Below are positions 35,592 through 44,811 of a DNA stretch of 64,000 nucleotides, piece by piece. The stretch lies in assembly GCF_001905725.1 (NCBI RefSeq), contig NZ_LIWB01000012.1:124001-188000 (forward strand), given 5' to 3'. The stretch comes from Streptomyces sp. CB02400. GTDB lineage: Bacteria; Actinomycetota; Actinomycetes; Streptomycetales; Streptomycetaceae. The stretch's first letter is position 1. The number at the start of each line of letters is the position of its first letter. The position numbers and the translations under genes are program-made. The notes below the pieces were generated by a model, which was given only the letters and a program-made list of their open reading frames with translations, was not told the origin of the DNA and searched no databases.

Positions 35592-35960
35592 ATGAGTCAT
35601 GGACGAAATACCCCCATAGGTGAGGTACGGAGTTCGCGGGGGAGCCGGTTCAGGGCCGCCGTGATCGTCCTGGTCGCCGCGGCCGCCCTGGCCGCGACCG
35701 CCGAAGCGAAGGCGTCGTCCCCGTCCGTTCCCCGGGGTGCCGACTGGGACGCCATCGCCGCGTGCGAGTCCGGCGGCGACTGGCAGGCGAACACCGGCAA
35801 CGGTCACTACGGCGGCCTGCAGTTCACGCAGTCGAGCTGGGTCGCGGCCGGGGGACTCGAGTACGCCCCGCGTGCGGACCTGGCGACCCGCGAGGAACAG
35901 ATCGCCGTGGCCGGACGCCTGGCCCGGCTCCAGGGGATGTCGGCCTGGTCCTGCGCCTGA
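35592..35960 (+). CDS. Resuscitation-promoting-factor-like transglycosylase
   Basis: A 122-residue secreted protein with a signal or anchor segment (about residues 20-41) followed by the lysozyme-like Rpf fold: DWDAIAACESGGDW with catalytic Glu59, then NTGNGHYGGLQF and TREEQIAVAGRLARLQGM. It should cleave peptidoglycan and promote spore germination or growth resumption. It lacks a LysM or other wall-binding domain, so it is a minimal form. The gene starts with ATG 35592 and ends at a short hairpin. Confidence 0.9.
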   Translation: MSHGRNTPIGEVRSSRGSRFRAAVIVLVAAAALAATAEAKASSPSVPRGADWDAIAACESGGDWQANTGNGHYGGLQFTQSSWVAAGGLEYAPRADLATREEQIAVAGRLARLQGMSAWSCA

Positions 35961-35962
35961 CC

Positions 35963-35980
35963 CCCCGCCCCGCGGCGGGG
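35963..35980 (+). terminator. Hairpin terminator after the Rpf-like gene
   Basis: CCCCGCC (35963-35969) and GGCGGGG (35974-35980) form a 7-bp stem with a CCGC loop, 2 bases after the stop codon. Confidence 0.55.
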
Positions 35981-36038
35981 AGCGGTGACCCGGCCGGAGG
36001 CGTTCCCCGGGCGGGTCGGGCCGCGTAACGTCCACCCC

Positions 36039-37139
36039 ATGGAACATCCGGCTCACCCCCGGTCCGCACCGGGCACCCGGCTCCGGGCCCGTGACCTCGG
36101 CATCGTCATCGGACGCGGCGTCACCGGGCCCTTGAACGCGATCACCGATGTGCCGGGTGTCCGCGTCGGCCACACCACCGTCCGCCGGCCCCCCGGCGTG
36201 CACAGCGGAGTCACCGCCGTCGTGCCCGACGCCGTCGGCCCCCGCACACCGCTGCCCGCGGGGGTGTTCACCGGCAATGGTTACGGCAAACTCGTCGGCA
36301 CGACCCAGCTCGCCGAACTCGGCACGCTGGAGACGCCGGTGCTGCTCACCTCCACGCTGTCGGCCTTCCGCGTCGCCGACGCCCTCGTCGGCTGGGTGCT
36401 GGAGCGGCCCGGATGCGAGGAGGTGCGCAGCCTCAACCCCGTCGTGGGCGAGTGCAACGACGGTTTCCTGTCCGACATCCGCGCCCGGCCCGTCCACGAG
36501 GAGCATGTGCGGGCCGCCCTCGACGCGGCGTCCGGCGGGCCGGTCGCCGAGGGCTGTGTCGGCGCGGGAACCGGCACGGTCGCCCTGGGGTTCAAGGCCG
36601 GCGTCGGGACCGCCTCACGCACGCCGGACCTGGCAGGACGACGGTGCACCGTGGGTGTCCTGGTGCAGGCGAACTTCGGCGGCACGCTGCGCGTCCTGGG
36701 CCGCACCGTCACGCCCGGGTCGATGGGCCTCGAAGCGGACGATCCGGCGCCGGACGGGGAGACCGGCTCCTGCATGGTCGTGGTGGCCACGGACGCCCCT
36801 CTCGACGCCCGGCAGCTCACCCGCGCCGCGCGCCGCGCGGTGTTCGCCCTGGCCCGCTCGGGCGCGGCCTACAGCCACGGCAGCGGTGACTACGCCGTGG
36901 CTTTCAGCACACGACCGGGTACCGGCGTGCCCGTGGCCGACGCCGGACTGGGGCCGCTGTTCGAAGCGGTCCTCGACGGGGTCGAGGAGGCGGTGCTCAA
37001 CTCCCTGCTCGCCGCGGAGACGACCACCGGCTTCGGCGGCCGGACCGTACCGGCCCTCCCGGCGGACCGCCTTCTCTCCGCCCTCACGGCCGGCCCGTTC
37101 GGGCCCGGCGAGTGCGCCGGACCGCGGTCACCGGGCTGA
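36039..37139 (+). CDS. P1 (DmpA-like) family aminopeptidase
   Basis: A 366-residue N-terminal-nucleophile peptidase of family S58. The autocleavage site is Gly243-Ser244 in TGSCMVVVATDAPL, and Ser244 becomes the catalytic N-terminus of the beta subunit. The oxyanion and substrate pocket segments are NGYGKLVGT (from residue 80) and VGVLVQANFGG. Related enzymes cleave N-terminal D-amino acids or beta-peptides. It is probably a cytoplasmic homotetramer of alpha/beta chains. ATG 36039 is the start, as upstream codons in the frame are not conserved in character. It ends 12 bp into the convergent NmrA-like gene. Confidence 0.88.
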   Translation: MEHPAHPRSAPGTRLRARDLGIVIGRGVTGPLNAITDVPGVRVGHTTVRRPPGVHSGVTAVVPDAVGPRTPLPAGVFTGNGYGKLVGTTQLAELGTLETPVLLTSTLSAFRVADALVGWVLERPGCEEVRSLNPVVGECNDGFLSDIRARPVHEEHVRAALDAASGGPVAEGCVGAGTGTVALGFKAGVGTASRTPDLAGRRCTVGVLVQANFGGTLRVLGRTVTPGSMGLEADDPAPDGETGSCMVVVATDAPLDARQLTRAARRAVFALARSGAAYSHGSGDYAVAFSTRPGTGVPVADAGLGPLFEAVLDGVEEAVLNSLLAAETTTGFGGRTVPALPADRLLSALTAGPFGPGECAGPRSPG

Positions 37140-38003
37140 CCGCAGCGAGCGTACGACTGCCTCCAGGACCCCGTGCACGGTCTTCGCGGGGCGGCCGATG
37201 ACGGTCTCCAGCGTCGGGTCGACGACGTCGAACTCGCCCTCGCGCGATGCGGTGAACATCGTCAGGGCGAACTCCGCGGCCGGCCGCGGCATCCCGCCGG
37301 CGACCGCCGCGGACATCCACTCGTGGTCGTCCATGACGACTCGGGTGACGGTCCGTCCGGTGATGCGGCCGAGGATCTCGGCGACGTCGGCGAAGTCCAG
37401 TGCGTGCGGGGCCGTCAGCGGAGGTGTGATCCCCTCGAGCGCCCCGTCCTCGGTCAGGGCGAGGGCCGCGGCTTCCGCCAGGTCCTCGTGGGCCGTCCAG
37501 GACACCGGGCCGTCCTGCGGCACGGCGAGTGTGCCGGTCTCCAGCGCGGCGCCGATGTAGTGGCTCAAGGTGGCGGCGTAGAAGCCGTTGCGCAGGGCGG
37601 TGCAGGGGACTCCCTGCCGCTCGAGGTGCTCCTCGGTGGCCGCGTGGACCCTCTGCGGCGGGAAGAGCGACGTGGGCGAGGCGGCCTGGTGGCTGGTGTA
37701 GAGGATGCGCCGGGCGCCCGCTTCCCGCGCCGCGTCGACGGCGGCGCCGTTGGCGGCCGCCGCGCCGTCACCCCGGATGGCCGCGGAGACGACCAGGACG
37801 CGCTCGGCGCCCTCGAAGGCGTGCTTCAGGCCGCCGGGTTCGGTGAAGTCTCCCGCCCGGACCCGGACGCCGCGCTCGGCGAGGCCGGCGGCCTTGCGCA
37901 CGTCGCGCACACTGACGCCGATCCGGTCTGCCGGTGTCCGCTCCAGCAGGCGGTCGACGATCAGTGCCCCGAGGCGGCCGGTGGCTCCCGTGACGATCAG
38001 CAT
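37128..38003 (-). CDS. NmrA-like NAD(P)-binding protein
   Basis: A 291-residue atypical short-chain dehydrogenase with the N-terminal cofactor motif MLIVTGATGRLGALIVDRLL and no classical YxxxK pair, as expected for the NmrA/TMR subgroup. Such proteins are quinone reductase-like enzymes or redox-sensing regulators. GGGAG precedes ATG 38003. It is divergent from a TetR gene, which probably controls it, across a 194-bp region. Confidence 0.85.
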   Translation of the reverse strand: MLIVTGATGRLGALIVDRLLERTPADRIGVSVRDVRKAAGLAERGVRVRAGDFTEPGGLKHAFEGAERVLVVSAAIRGDGAAAANGAAVDAAREAGARRILYTSHQAASPTSLFPPQRVHAATEEHLERQGVPCTALRNGFYAATLSHYIGAALETGTLAVPQDGPVSWTAHEDLAEAAALALTEDGALEGITPPLTAPHALDFADVAEILGRITGRTVTRVVMDDHEWMSAAVAGGMPRPAAEFALTMFTASREGEFDVVDPTLETVIGRPAKTVHGVLEAVVRSLRSAR

Positions 38004-38144
38004 GGCTGACTCCCGTCCGATGGTGTTTCCAATGGAACGGAAATGACGATAACACTGATACTAACGCTGGAAGCGAACTCGTGCGCGCACCGAGGAAATG
38101 GCCGCTTGACCGCAGTCAGAAGCGAGCCTTACGACGATGAGGAC

Positions 38145-38168
38145 GGCGATATCGTTGGTAACATCGCC
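38145..38168. promoter_or_regulatory. Possible TetR operator
   Basis: GGCGAT (38145-38150) and ATCGCC (38163-38168) form a 6-base inverted repeat around 12 bases, in the promoter region shared by the TetR and NmrA-like genes. It ends 29 bases before the TetR ATG. The arms are short, so the call is tentative. Confidence 0.35.
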
Positions 38169-38197
38169 TGTCACGTGCGGGCGATACCATCGTCCCC

Positions 38198-38884
38198 ATG
38201 GCACCGAACACGCAGCGGCGAGACATCACACGGGACCGCATCGTGAAGGCCGCGGCCGGCCTGCTGCGCGACCAGGGACCCGCCGCGGTGACCACGCGCC
38301 GCGTGGCCCAGGAAGCCGGGTTGCAGCCTCCCGCGCTCTACCGCTTCTTCCAGGGCAAGGACGACCTGCTGGTCGCCGCCGTGGAACAGGTCTTCGCCGA
38401 CCATGTGGCGAGCAAACAGGCCACCGCGCCTTCGGACGACCCGGTGGAAGACCTCCGCGCCGGATGGAACACGCAGATCGGCTTCGGCCTCGCCCACCCG
38501 TACGTCTACGGCCTGCTGCTCGACCCGGCCCGCGCGCGGGACACCCCGGCACAGGTCAAGGGCGTGCTGGTCCTCGCCGAACGGGTGCGCAGGATCGCCG
38601 CCGCCGGACGGCTGCGGGTGAGCGAGGAACGCGCCGTCGGCCTCATCCGCGCGGCGGGGGTCGGAACCGTCCACACCCTGCTGACCCTGCCACCGGAGCA
38701 ACGCGACCCGCACCTGGCCGACGCCGCCTTCGACGCGATCACCCGCGCCATCCTCGTGGACGAACCCGCTGTCCCCACCCGGGACCCGGCGGCCGTCGTC
38801 GCGGCCTTCCGCACCCTCCTGCCCGAACTGCCCGGCCTCAGCAAGGCCGAAGCCGCACTCCTCGACGAATGGCTGCGCCGCTGA
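38198..38884 (+). CDS. TetR-family regulator
   Basis: A 228-residue TetR protein: helix-turn-helix near residues 33-58 (TTRRVAQEAGLQPPALYRFF) and a helical C-terminal domain. There is no ribosome binding site before ATG 38198. A TACCAT element (38185-38190) ends 7 bases before the ATG, which fits leaderless transcription. It is divergent from the NmrA-like gene and is its likely repressor. Confidence 0.88.
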   Translation: MAPNTQRRDITRDRIVKAAAGLLRDQGPAAVTTRRVAQEAGLQPPALYRFFQGKDDLLVAAVEQVFADHVASKQATAPSDDPVEDLRAGWNTQIGFGLAHPYVYGLLLDPARARDTPAQVKGVLVLAERVRRIAAAGRLRVSEERAVGLIRAAGVGTVHTLLTLPPEQRDPHLADAAFDAITRAILVDEPAVPTRDPAAVVAAFRTLLPELPGLSKAEAALLDEWLRR

Positions 38885-38927
38885 CCCGGCAGCGCCCAGG
38901 TCCTGAAGCGACGTCGGAGGGCCGTCC

Positions 38928-39083
38928 GTGATACCTGGTCCGGCGGTACCGGGGCCCTGGGAAACTCGCGCCGACGTGGTGTGTCCCGGCCCCGTATGGA
39001 CCGTGCTCGATCTGGCGGGACAGCGGTTCCCCGGCGACTGCCTGACCCGTCCGGGCAGCTCGTCGCCGTCACCGGTGGTCTGA
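38928..39083 (+). CDS. Possible small ORF, 51 residues
   Basis: A GTG at 38928 is preceded by GGAGG (38916-38920) at 7 bases and opens a 51-codon frame (VIPGPAVPGPWETRADVVC...). It matches nothing I recognise. It could be a real small protein or the remnant of a longer gene, as the segment VWTVLDLAGQRFPGDC looks domain-like. It lies between the TetR and ZIP genes. Confidence 0.25.
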   Translation: MIPGPAVPGPWETRADVVCPGPVWTVLDLAGQRFPGDCLTRPGSSSPSPVV

Positions 39084-39119
39084 CCGACAGCCGGTGAACG
39101 GAAGACGGAGCGGCGGGCC

Positions 39120-39881
39120 TCAGCCGTGGGAGAGGGCGAAGGAGACCAGGAAGCCGCTCACGGTGACCAGACCGATGGCCAGGTGGGCGTCCTCGAACGC
39201 CTCGGGGATCATCGTGTCGGCAATCATCGCGAGGATGGCCCCGGCGGCCACCGCGGTCACGGCGGCGATCACAGCCGGGGAGAAATCCCCGATCACCGTG
39301 TAGCCGAGGACCGCCGCGAGGGTGCTCGCGGCGGCGATGGCGGCCCACACCCCGAAGACGTAGGCCCTGCCGCGCCCGGCCTTCTTCATGCCGGCCGAAC
39401 TGGACATCCCCTCGGGGACGTTGCTGATGAACACCGCCGCCACGGTCACCAGGCTCACCGCTCCGCCGTCGAGCAGGCTCACACCGATGACCGCGGACTC
39501 CGGGACGCCGTCGAGCAGCGCCCCGAAGGCGAGCGCGAGGCCGGAGCCGGCCTGCTGCCCCTCCGACGGCTGCGCCTGCTCCCGCCGGTGCCCCGAGCGC
39601 TTGCGGTGCCGGGCGCCGCGGCGGGCCAGCCACATGTTGCCCGCGGTGTAGGCCACCGCGCCGGCCAGCGCGCCGACCGCCGTGGGAGCCAGTCCGGCCT
39701 GGTCGTAGGCCTCCCCGACCAGCTCGAAGCTGACCGCCGACAGCAGCACCCCGGCACCGAAGGCCATGACCGTCGCGATCACCTTCTGCGGGACCCGCAG
39801 CCCGTATCCCAGCGCCGCCCCGAGCAGCAGCGCCGAGCCCGCCACCAGTCCCCACCAACCCGCCTGAAGCACCTGTGTCAT
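39120..39881 (-). CDS. ZIP-family metal transporter
   Basis: A 253-residue membrane protein with about eight hydrophobic helices and a polar, His/Arg-rich cytoplasmic loop (about 90-110). Metal-site motifs FGALLDGVPESAVIG and VFISNVPEGMSSS correspond to the conserved fourth and fifth helices of ZIP proteins, although the first motif has Leu-Asp where HN is common. It probably imports zinc or another divalent metal. GGGAG precedes ATG 39881. Confidence 0.85.
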   Translation of the reverse strand: MTQVLQAGWWGLVAGSALLLGAALGYGLRVPQKVIATVMAFGAGVLLSAVSFELVGEAYDQAGLAPTAVGALAGAVAYTAGNMWLARRGARHRKRSGHRREQAQPSEGQQAGSGLALAFGALLDGVPESAVIGVSLLDGGAVSLVTVAAVFISNVPEGMSSSAGMKKAGRGRAYVFGVWAAIAAASTLAAVLGYTVIGDFSPAVIAAVTAVAAGAILAMIADTMIPEAFEDAHLAIGLVTVSGFLVSFALSHG

Positions 39882-39920
39882 GCGCTCCCGGTACCCGCCA
39901 CGGGCCGCCTCCTCGCCGCG

Positions 39921-41984
39921 TCAGTCACAGGGGCTGATGAGGAGCAGGGCGATGTCGTCGCCGGGAGCGGGGGCGTGGCGGATGAAGGTGTCGGCCATGG
40001 CGTCGAGGTCGGCCGGGTCCTCGTGTTCGAGGAGCCCCGCGAGGGCCGCGGTGGCGTCGTCGAGGTCCACTCCGGGAGCTTCGACGAGCCCGTCGGTGTA
40101 GAGGGCGAGCACACAGCCGGCCGGCAGGGTGAATTCCAGGGCCGGATAGCGGGAGTCCGGCTCGATGCCGAGGAGGAGACCGGGGGGAACCGGGAGGATT
40201 TCGGTGCGTCCGTCGGCATGGCGGAGCAGGGGCGGCGGGTGGCCGGCGGTGGCCGCGCACGCGCGGCGGGTGGCGAGATCGAGGTGGACGTAGAGACAGC
40301 TGGTGAACAGGCCCGGCTCGAGGTCGGTGAGCAGACGGTTGGTGCCGGTCAGGACCTGGTCGGGGGCCGAGCCCACGGTGGCGTGGGCGTGGACGGCGGT
40401 ACGGACCTGGCCCATGAGCGCCGCGGCGTCCACGTTGTGGCCCTGCACATCGCCGATGGTGGCGCCGGCGGTGTGCTCGTCGAGACGGATGAGGTCGTAG
40501 AAGTCGCCGCCGACCCCCAGGCCCTGGGCCGCCGGAAGGTAGCGTGCGGCGACCTTCAGGCCGGGGACGTCGGGAAGCGTGTGCGGCAGCAGGGCGGACT
40601 GCAGCCGGTGCGCGAGGTTGTCCTTGGTGTCGTAGAGGCGGGCGCGGTCCAGGGCCTGCCCCACCAGACCCGCCATCGAGGTGAGGACGGCGCGTTCACC
40701 GGGCGGGAAGGAGCGGGGCCGGCGGTAGGCGAGGAGCAGGGAGCCCCGGGGTCGGCCGGAGGCGATCAGCGGCAGGATGGCCCAGGCGGCCATCCCGTCC
40801 TCGTGCGTCATCTCCGGGTACTCGCGCTGGAGCTCGGCGAAACTCGTGAAGAAGTCCGGAACGCCGGTGGTCAGGACCCTGGCGGCGGGGATGTCCGGAC
40901 TCAGGGGGACGGTGTCGAAGCGGTTGATGATGTCGGCGCTGTAGCCGCGGTGGCCGAGGATCCTCAGCCGGCCGTCGTCGGGGGCCATCAGCACCATGCC
41001 CTGAGCGCCGAGAGCGGGCAGGAGCTGGTCGGCGGTCTGGTCGGCCACGTCCTGTACGCCGACGGCCTCGGTCAAGGTGGCGGCCAGCTGCATCAGCTGG
41101 TACAGCAGGATGGCGCGGCTGGGACCGGCGGCCGGCGCGGACGGCGGCGCGGGAGCGCTCTCGGACGGATCGGTGCCGGTGACGCGGACGCTGACGCCGG
41201 AGGCGTCCGGGTACAGCTCGAAGGTCAGCCACGTGTCCGGGGGACGCAGGACGGTGAACGCCTGCGGCTGATGACTGACCAGCGCGGCCCGGTAGCGGTC
41301 CTCGACCTGGGGGACGTCCATCCACGGCAGCGCTTCCCAGGGCAGAGCGCCCACCAGCTCGTCCGGACCGGCGCCGAGGAGGTCGGCGGCGGTAGGGGTG
41401 ATGAAGGTGATGCGGCCGTTCATGTCCAGCGCGCAGGACCCTCCGGGCAGACGGTCGACGAAGGCCGTGACCGCGGCCGCCTCGCCGAACGGGGCGGTGC
41501 TCCCCGACGGCAGGGGCAGGGTCCGCGGCCGGCCGGTGGGCGGCAGCGGATCGCCGTGGTCCGCGGACTCCTGGAGGAGGCCGCCCAGGCGGCGGCAGCC
41601 CGATTCGACGGCGGCGCGCTCGTCGGGGCTGAGCTCCGGTGGATGGTTTCCGGGCCACAGCAGCACCAGCCCGCCCCGGACCGTGGGGCCCGAGGTGACC
41701 GGGGCGGCCGCAAGCGCGAAGTCGTACGGCAGCACGAGGGCCGGCCGCGGGTACCGACGGGCCAGCTCCTCCTGCCCGCCGATCCACACCAGGCGCCGCT
41801 CGCGCACGGCGTCCGCCACCGGCATCGGATCGGTCAGCGCGACCCGCCGCCACGGAGTCGCGAGCTCGTGCGGGGCCCCCGCCACCATGACCAGCCACAG
41901 AGCGTCCTCGCCCGGCGGCAGCACGTACAGCAGCCCGCCGTACGCGCCGCTCTCCCGCACCACGGCAGCCATCGCGGTTTCCAT
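39921..41984 (-). CDS. SpoIIE-type PP2C phosphatase with GAF-PAS-GAF sensors (paralogue A)
   Basis: A 687-residue cytoplasmic sensor phosphatase. Order: GAF-like (about 1-135), PAS (165-265), GAF (285-430), SpoIIE PP2C (445-687). Metal-binding motifs are GGDFYDLI, IGDVQGHN, LYTDGLVE and GDDIALLL. Such proteins dephosphorylate anti-sigma-factor antagonists and so activate SigB/SigF-type sigma factors in response to stress. It closely parallels the protein at 58636-60759 in domain order and in sequence (VREDRLVWVG / VRERRLVWIG), so the two are paralogues. There is no HATPase kinase domain in this one. An AT-rich patch at 42095-42145, with ATATGC repeated, may hold its promoter. Confidence 0.9.
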   Translation of the reverse strand: METAMAAVVRESGAYGGLLYVLPPGEDALWLVMVAGAPHELATPWRRVALTDPMPVADAVRERRLVWIGGQEELARRYPRPALVLPYDFALAAAPVTSGPTVRGGLVLLWPGNHPPELSPDERAAVESGCRRLGGLLQESADHGDPLPPTGRPRTLPLPSGSTAPFGEAAAVTAFVDRLPGGSCALDMNGRITFITPTAADLLGAGPDELVGALPWEALPWMDVPQVEDRYRAALVSHQPQAFTVLRPPDTWLTFELYPDASGVSVRVTGTDPSESAPAPPSAPAAGPSRAILLYQLMQLAATLTEAVGVQDVADQTADQLLPALGAQGMVLMAPDDGRLRILGHRGYSADIINRFDTVPLSPDIPAARVLTTGVPDFFTSFAELQREYPEMTHEDGMAAWAILPLIASGRPRGSLLLAYRRPRSFPPGERAVLTSMAGLVGQALDRARLYDTKDNLAHRLQSALLPHTLPDVPGLKVAARYLPAAQGLGVGGDFYDLIRLDEHTAGATIGDVQGHNVDAAALMGQVRTAVHAHATVGSAPDQVLTGTNRLLTDLEPGLFTSCLYVHLDLATRRACAATAGHPPPLLRHADGRTEILPVPPGLLLGIEPDSRYPALEFTLPAGCVLALYTDGLVEAPGVDLDDATAALAGLLEHEDPADLDAMADTFIRHAPAPGDDIALLLISPCD

Positions 41985-42213
41985 CAGCCGCCCACCTGAG
42001 CCCCACCGACTTCCCGGCCGGCCGCCGGTGCGCCGTAACGGCTGCCGTGCGCCGCCGGCCCCGACGAGGCCGCATCACACCGGCCGCACCGAACATCGCT
42101 TATATGCGGACAATATGCCTAATTTGCTGCGAAGGCATCCAAACGCCAGAGCCTCCCCTGACTTGACGAGGACCTCCTGCGGCCCCCGTTCCCGTACGAC
42201 GGGCACCGGTCCG

Positions 42214-43002
42214 TCACCGTGGCCCGTCCGCGCCGGGCGGGTGCCGGCCAGCGCTCACCGCCGGAGGCACCCCGTGCTCGGCGAGCGGGCCGACCGACAG
42301 GCCCGCCTCCCGGCAGCCGTTCACGATGCCGGGGAGGGCGCCCAGCGCGGCCCGCCAGCAGTCCGGCGCCGACATCCTGTCCGTGTCGTGCAGGAGGACG
42401 GTGCCGCCGCCGCGCAGACCGGCCGCGACGGCCGAGCGCACCGACGCCGGGGTGGCCTCGGCCGTCCAGTCCCGGCCCCAGGCGGTCCACAGCACCGGCC
42501 GCAGGCCCGCCGTACGGGCGGCGGCCCAGCGCCCGGAGGTGAGGACCCCGTAGGGGGGGCGGTACCAGCGGGGGCGCCGGCCCGTCAGTTCCCGCACCGC
42601 GCCGGCCGCCCGCACCAGGCCGCGCACGTCGTCCGCCGGGGCCGGCAGCCAGGGACGGTCGTGGCTCCAGCCGTGCACGGCCAGTTCGTGTCCGCGGCGG
42701 ACGGTCTCACGGACCACGGAGGGATGCCGTACGACGTGCTCGCCCAGGACGAAGAAGGTCGCCCGGACCCCGAGCTCCTCCAGCGCGTCGAGGAAGCGCG
42801 GGGTGGACCCGGGATCGGGCCCGTCGTCGAAGGTCAGCGCGACATGGGCGGGGTGCCCGACACCGGCGAGGCGCGGGAGACGGCGGCGCACCACGGGCAG
42901 CCAGGTCGCGGCGGGGGCGATGTGCGCCGCGGCGACGGCGGCGACCGGAGCCAGCACGGCCGCCGCCCGCCGGGCGGGGGAGGGGCCTCGGGACACGGAC
43001 AT
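42214..43002 (-). CDS. Polysaccharide deacetylase (NodB-like)
   Basis: A 262-residue protein with an N-terminal hydrophobic export segment (about 10-33) and a NodB carbohydrate esterase 4 domain. It has ALTFDDGPDPGS (catalytic and metal Asp), HGWSH (metal His-x3-His), RWYRPPYG and VLLHDTD. It should deacetylate cell-wall or surface amino sugars outside the membrane. GGAAAGGAG precedes ATG 43002. It heads away from the DMT and SDR genes in the same direction, 59 bp downstream, so it may be the last gene of that operon. Confidence 0.88.
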   Translation of the reverse strand: MSVSRGPSPARRAAAVLAPVAAVAAAHIAPAATWLPVVRRRLPRLAGVGHPAHVALTFDDGPDPGSTPRFLDALEELGVRATFFVLGEHVVRHPSVVRETVRRGHELAVHGWSHDRPWLPAPADDVRGLVRAAGAVRELTGRRPRWYRPPYGVLTSGRWAAARTAGLRPVLWTAWGRDWTAEATPASVRSAVAAGLRGGGTVLLHDTDRMSAPDCWRAALGALPGIVNGCREAGLSVGPLAEHGVPPAVSAGRHPPGADGPR

Positions 43003-43061
43003 CGGCTTCCGGCTCCTTTCCACGAGAGTCCATGAGAGACGGCCGCGCCGGTTCGGGGCGC

Positions 43062-43964
43062 CTACGGCACCGGCCGGGGCGAGTCGGTACCCGGACGCCG
43101 CGACGCCGCGTCCCAGCTTCCGGAGACCGACGGGGCGCGGGCCAGGCCCACGGTGCCCGCCCCCATGAGCGCCACGCCGAGCACCGCCGGCACCACCCGC
43201 ACACCGAGCGTGATCTGCTCCCCGAACAGCGCCCACCCCAGCGCCACGCTCGTCAGCGCGTCACCGAGGGTCAGGGCGGGCTGGGACGCCGCCAGCGTCC
43301 CGGCCCGGAACGCGCTCTGGAGCAACAGGAAGGCGACGGCACCGGCGACGGCGGTGGCGTACACGGGCCACGTCCCCAGCACGGCCCCCACCCCGTCCGG
43401 AATCCTGCCGGTCACCTCCTTGAGCAGCGCCGCCGTCAGGGAGAACGACACGGCGGACGCCAGCCCCAGCAACCCCGCGCGGGGCGCGCCCCGTACCGCG
43501 CGGGCCGTCACCACCAGCACCACGACGACGCCCAGCACCGCCCCCGCGGTCATGAGCCACCGCCCCGCGGAGGCCGTGGACCGGCCGGCGGTCGGGGCGA
43601 CCGAGATCAGGAACACCGCCAGCCCGGCGGCCAGGGCGGCGAACGCCAGCCAGGTCCGGGGGTCCGGACGACGGTGGAAGACCACGCTGCCGACGACGAG
43701 GGTGAACAGCAGCTCGGCGGCCATCAGCGGCTGGACCAGCGCGAGACTGCCCACGCCCAGAGCCGCCGCCTGCAGAACCGTCGACAGCGCCAGCATCCCG
43801 GCCCCCGCGACCCAGTAGGGCCGCCGCAGCACCTTCCCGAGCCAGCGAACGGCCTGGCGCACGCCCGCGCCGCCCTCCGGTTCGTCCGCCGCGGCCCGCC
43901 GCTGCAGCACCGAGGCCGCGGCGTTGGACAGTGCCGCCAGCAGGGCCAGGACGACGACCAGCAC
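43062..43964 (-). CDS. DMT-superfamily transporter (EamA/NIPA-like)
   Basis: A 300-residue polytopic protein with about nine hydrophobic helices. It contains LALLAALSNAAASVLQRRAA at the start, GSLALVQPLMAAELLFTLV and a repeated half (TLAASQPALTLGDALTSVAL). This is the pattern of drug/metabolite transporters, some of which carry magnesium or small lipids or sugars. GTG 43964 is the first start in the frame after the SDR stop, 13 bp away, and translation is probably coupled. No independent ribosome binding site is clear. Confidence 0.78.
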   Translation of the reverse strand: MLVVVLALLAALSNAAASVLQRRAAADEPEGGAGVRQAVRWLGKVLRRPYWVAGAGMLALSTVLQAAALGVGSLALVQPLMAAELLFTLVVGSVVFHRRPDPRTWLAFAALAAGLAVFLISVAPTAGRSTASAGRWLMTAGAVLGVVVVLVVTARAVRGAPRAGLLGLASAVSFSLTAALLKEVTGRIPDGVGAVLGTWPVYATAVAGAVAFLLLQSAFRAGTLAASQPALTLGDALTSVALGWALFGEQITLGVRVVPAVLGVALMGAGTVGLARAPSVSGSWDAASRRPGTDSPRPVP

Positions 43965-43977
43965 GCCGGGACGCCGT

Positions 43978-44811
43978 TCAGCCGAACACGGCGGCGAGCC
44001 GCCGGTACAGGCCCGGCGCCGCGCCGCGCACCCGGGCGGGCAGACGCAGCCGGCCGGGGACGCAGCTCTCGTCCCGCCCCCGGGAGACCGCGCTCCACAC
44101 GGTGCCGGCGACCCGCTCCGGCGGCACCGGACCGGACCACGACCGCCGGCAGGGGAGACCGCGCCGTTCGAAGAACGGCGTGTCCACCACGTCCGGCACC
44201 ACGAGGCCGACCGAGCCACCGCTGCCGCGCAGCCCGTACCGCAGAGCGTCGGCGAAGACGTCCGGCGCCGCCCTGGCCGCCGAGTGCACGGCCTCCCCCC
44301 GCACACCCGCCGCCCCCGCCACGGACCCGACGAGCACCACCCGCCCGGAACCGGCCTCCACCATGTGCGGCACCACCTGCCGGACCAGCCGCACCGTGCC
44401 CGGGAGATCGACCTCGACGACCTCCTCCAGGGCGGACGGGGGCACGGCGGTGAAGTCCCCGGCCCAGCCGGCACCGGCACCGGCCACCTGGAGGTCCGTA
44501 CGACCGGTGTGCCCCAGGACGAACCGGGTCAGCTCCCGTTCGGCGCCGGGCCGGGTCGGATCCGCCGGAAGGAGAGACGCCGGGGCCCGCTCCGCGACCC
44601 GGCGGAGGCGTTCGGCGCCCCGCCCGTCGAGGACGAGACGCCACCCTCGTGCGGAGAACCGCCGGGCCACGGCGGCGCCGATGCCCGAGGAGGCGCCGGT
44701 CACCAGCGCCGCGCGCGGGCGCCCGGCGCCGCCGGCCGGGGCTCCCGGCACCGCGACGGACGTCCGGGGGAACGACACGTCGGCCGTGCCGACAGGGGAA
44801 GCGTGAGACAT
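43978..44811 (-). CDS. SDR-fold protein lacking catalytic residues (probable pseudoenzyme)
   Basis: A 277-residue short-chain dehydrogenase fold with an intact cofactor motif (TGASSGIG, 38-45) but a dismantled active site. The usual Asn is Asp135 (VEVDLPG), the Tyr and Lys of YxxxK are His176 and Arg180 (HSAAR), and NNAG is AGAG. Only Ser163 (GSVAG) remains. The reading frame and overall fold are well kept, so it is probably expressed as a binding or regulatory protein or uses altered chemistry. ATG 44811 with GAGGTG upstream is preferred to GTG 44820. It is coupled to the DMT transporter and is divergent from the glycosyltransferase gene. Confidence 0.8.
   Translation of the reverse strand: MSHASPVGTADVSFPRTSVAVPGAPAGGAGRPRAALVTGASSGIGAAVARRFSARGWRLVLDGRGAERLRRVAERAPASLLPADPTRPGAERELTRFVLGHTGRTDLQVAGAGAGWAGDFTAVPPSALEEVVEVDLPGTVRLVRQVVPHMVEAGSGRVVLVGSVAGAAGVRGEAVHSAARAAPDVFADALRYGLRGSGGSVGLVVPDVVDTPFFERRGLPCRRSWSGPVPPERVAGTVWSAVSRGRDESCVPGRLRLPARVRGAAPGLYRRLAAVFG

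Noticed and set aside
39126..41999. A 957-codon plus-strand frame across the ZIP and SpoIIE genes
   Set aside because: It spans two real minus-strand genes and contains no domain; it arises from third-position GC bias.
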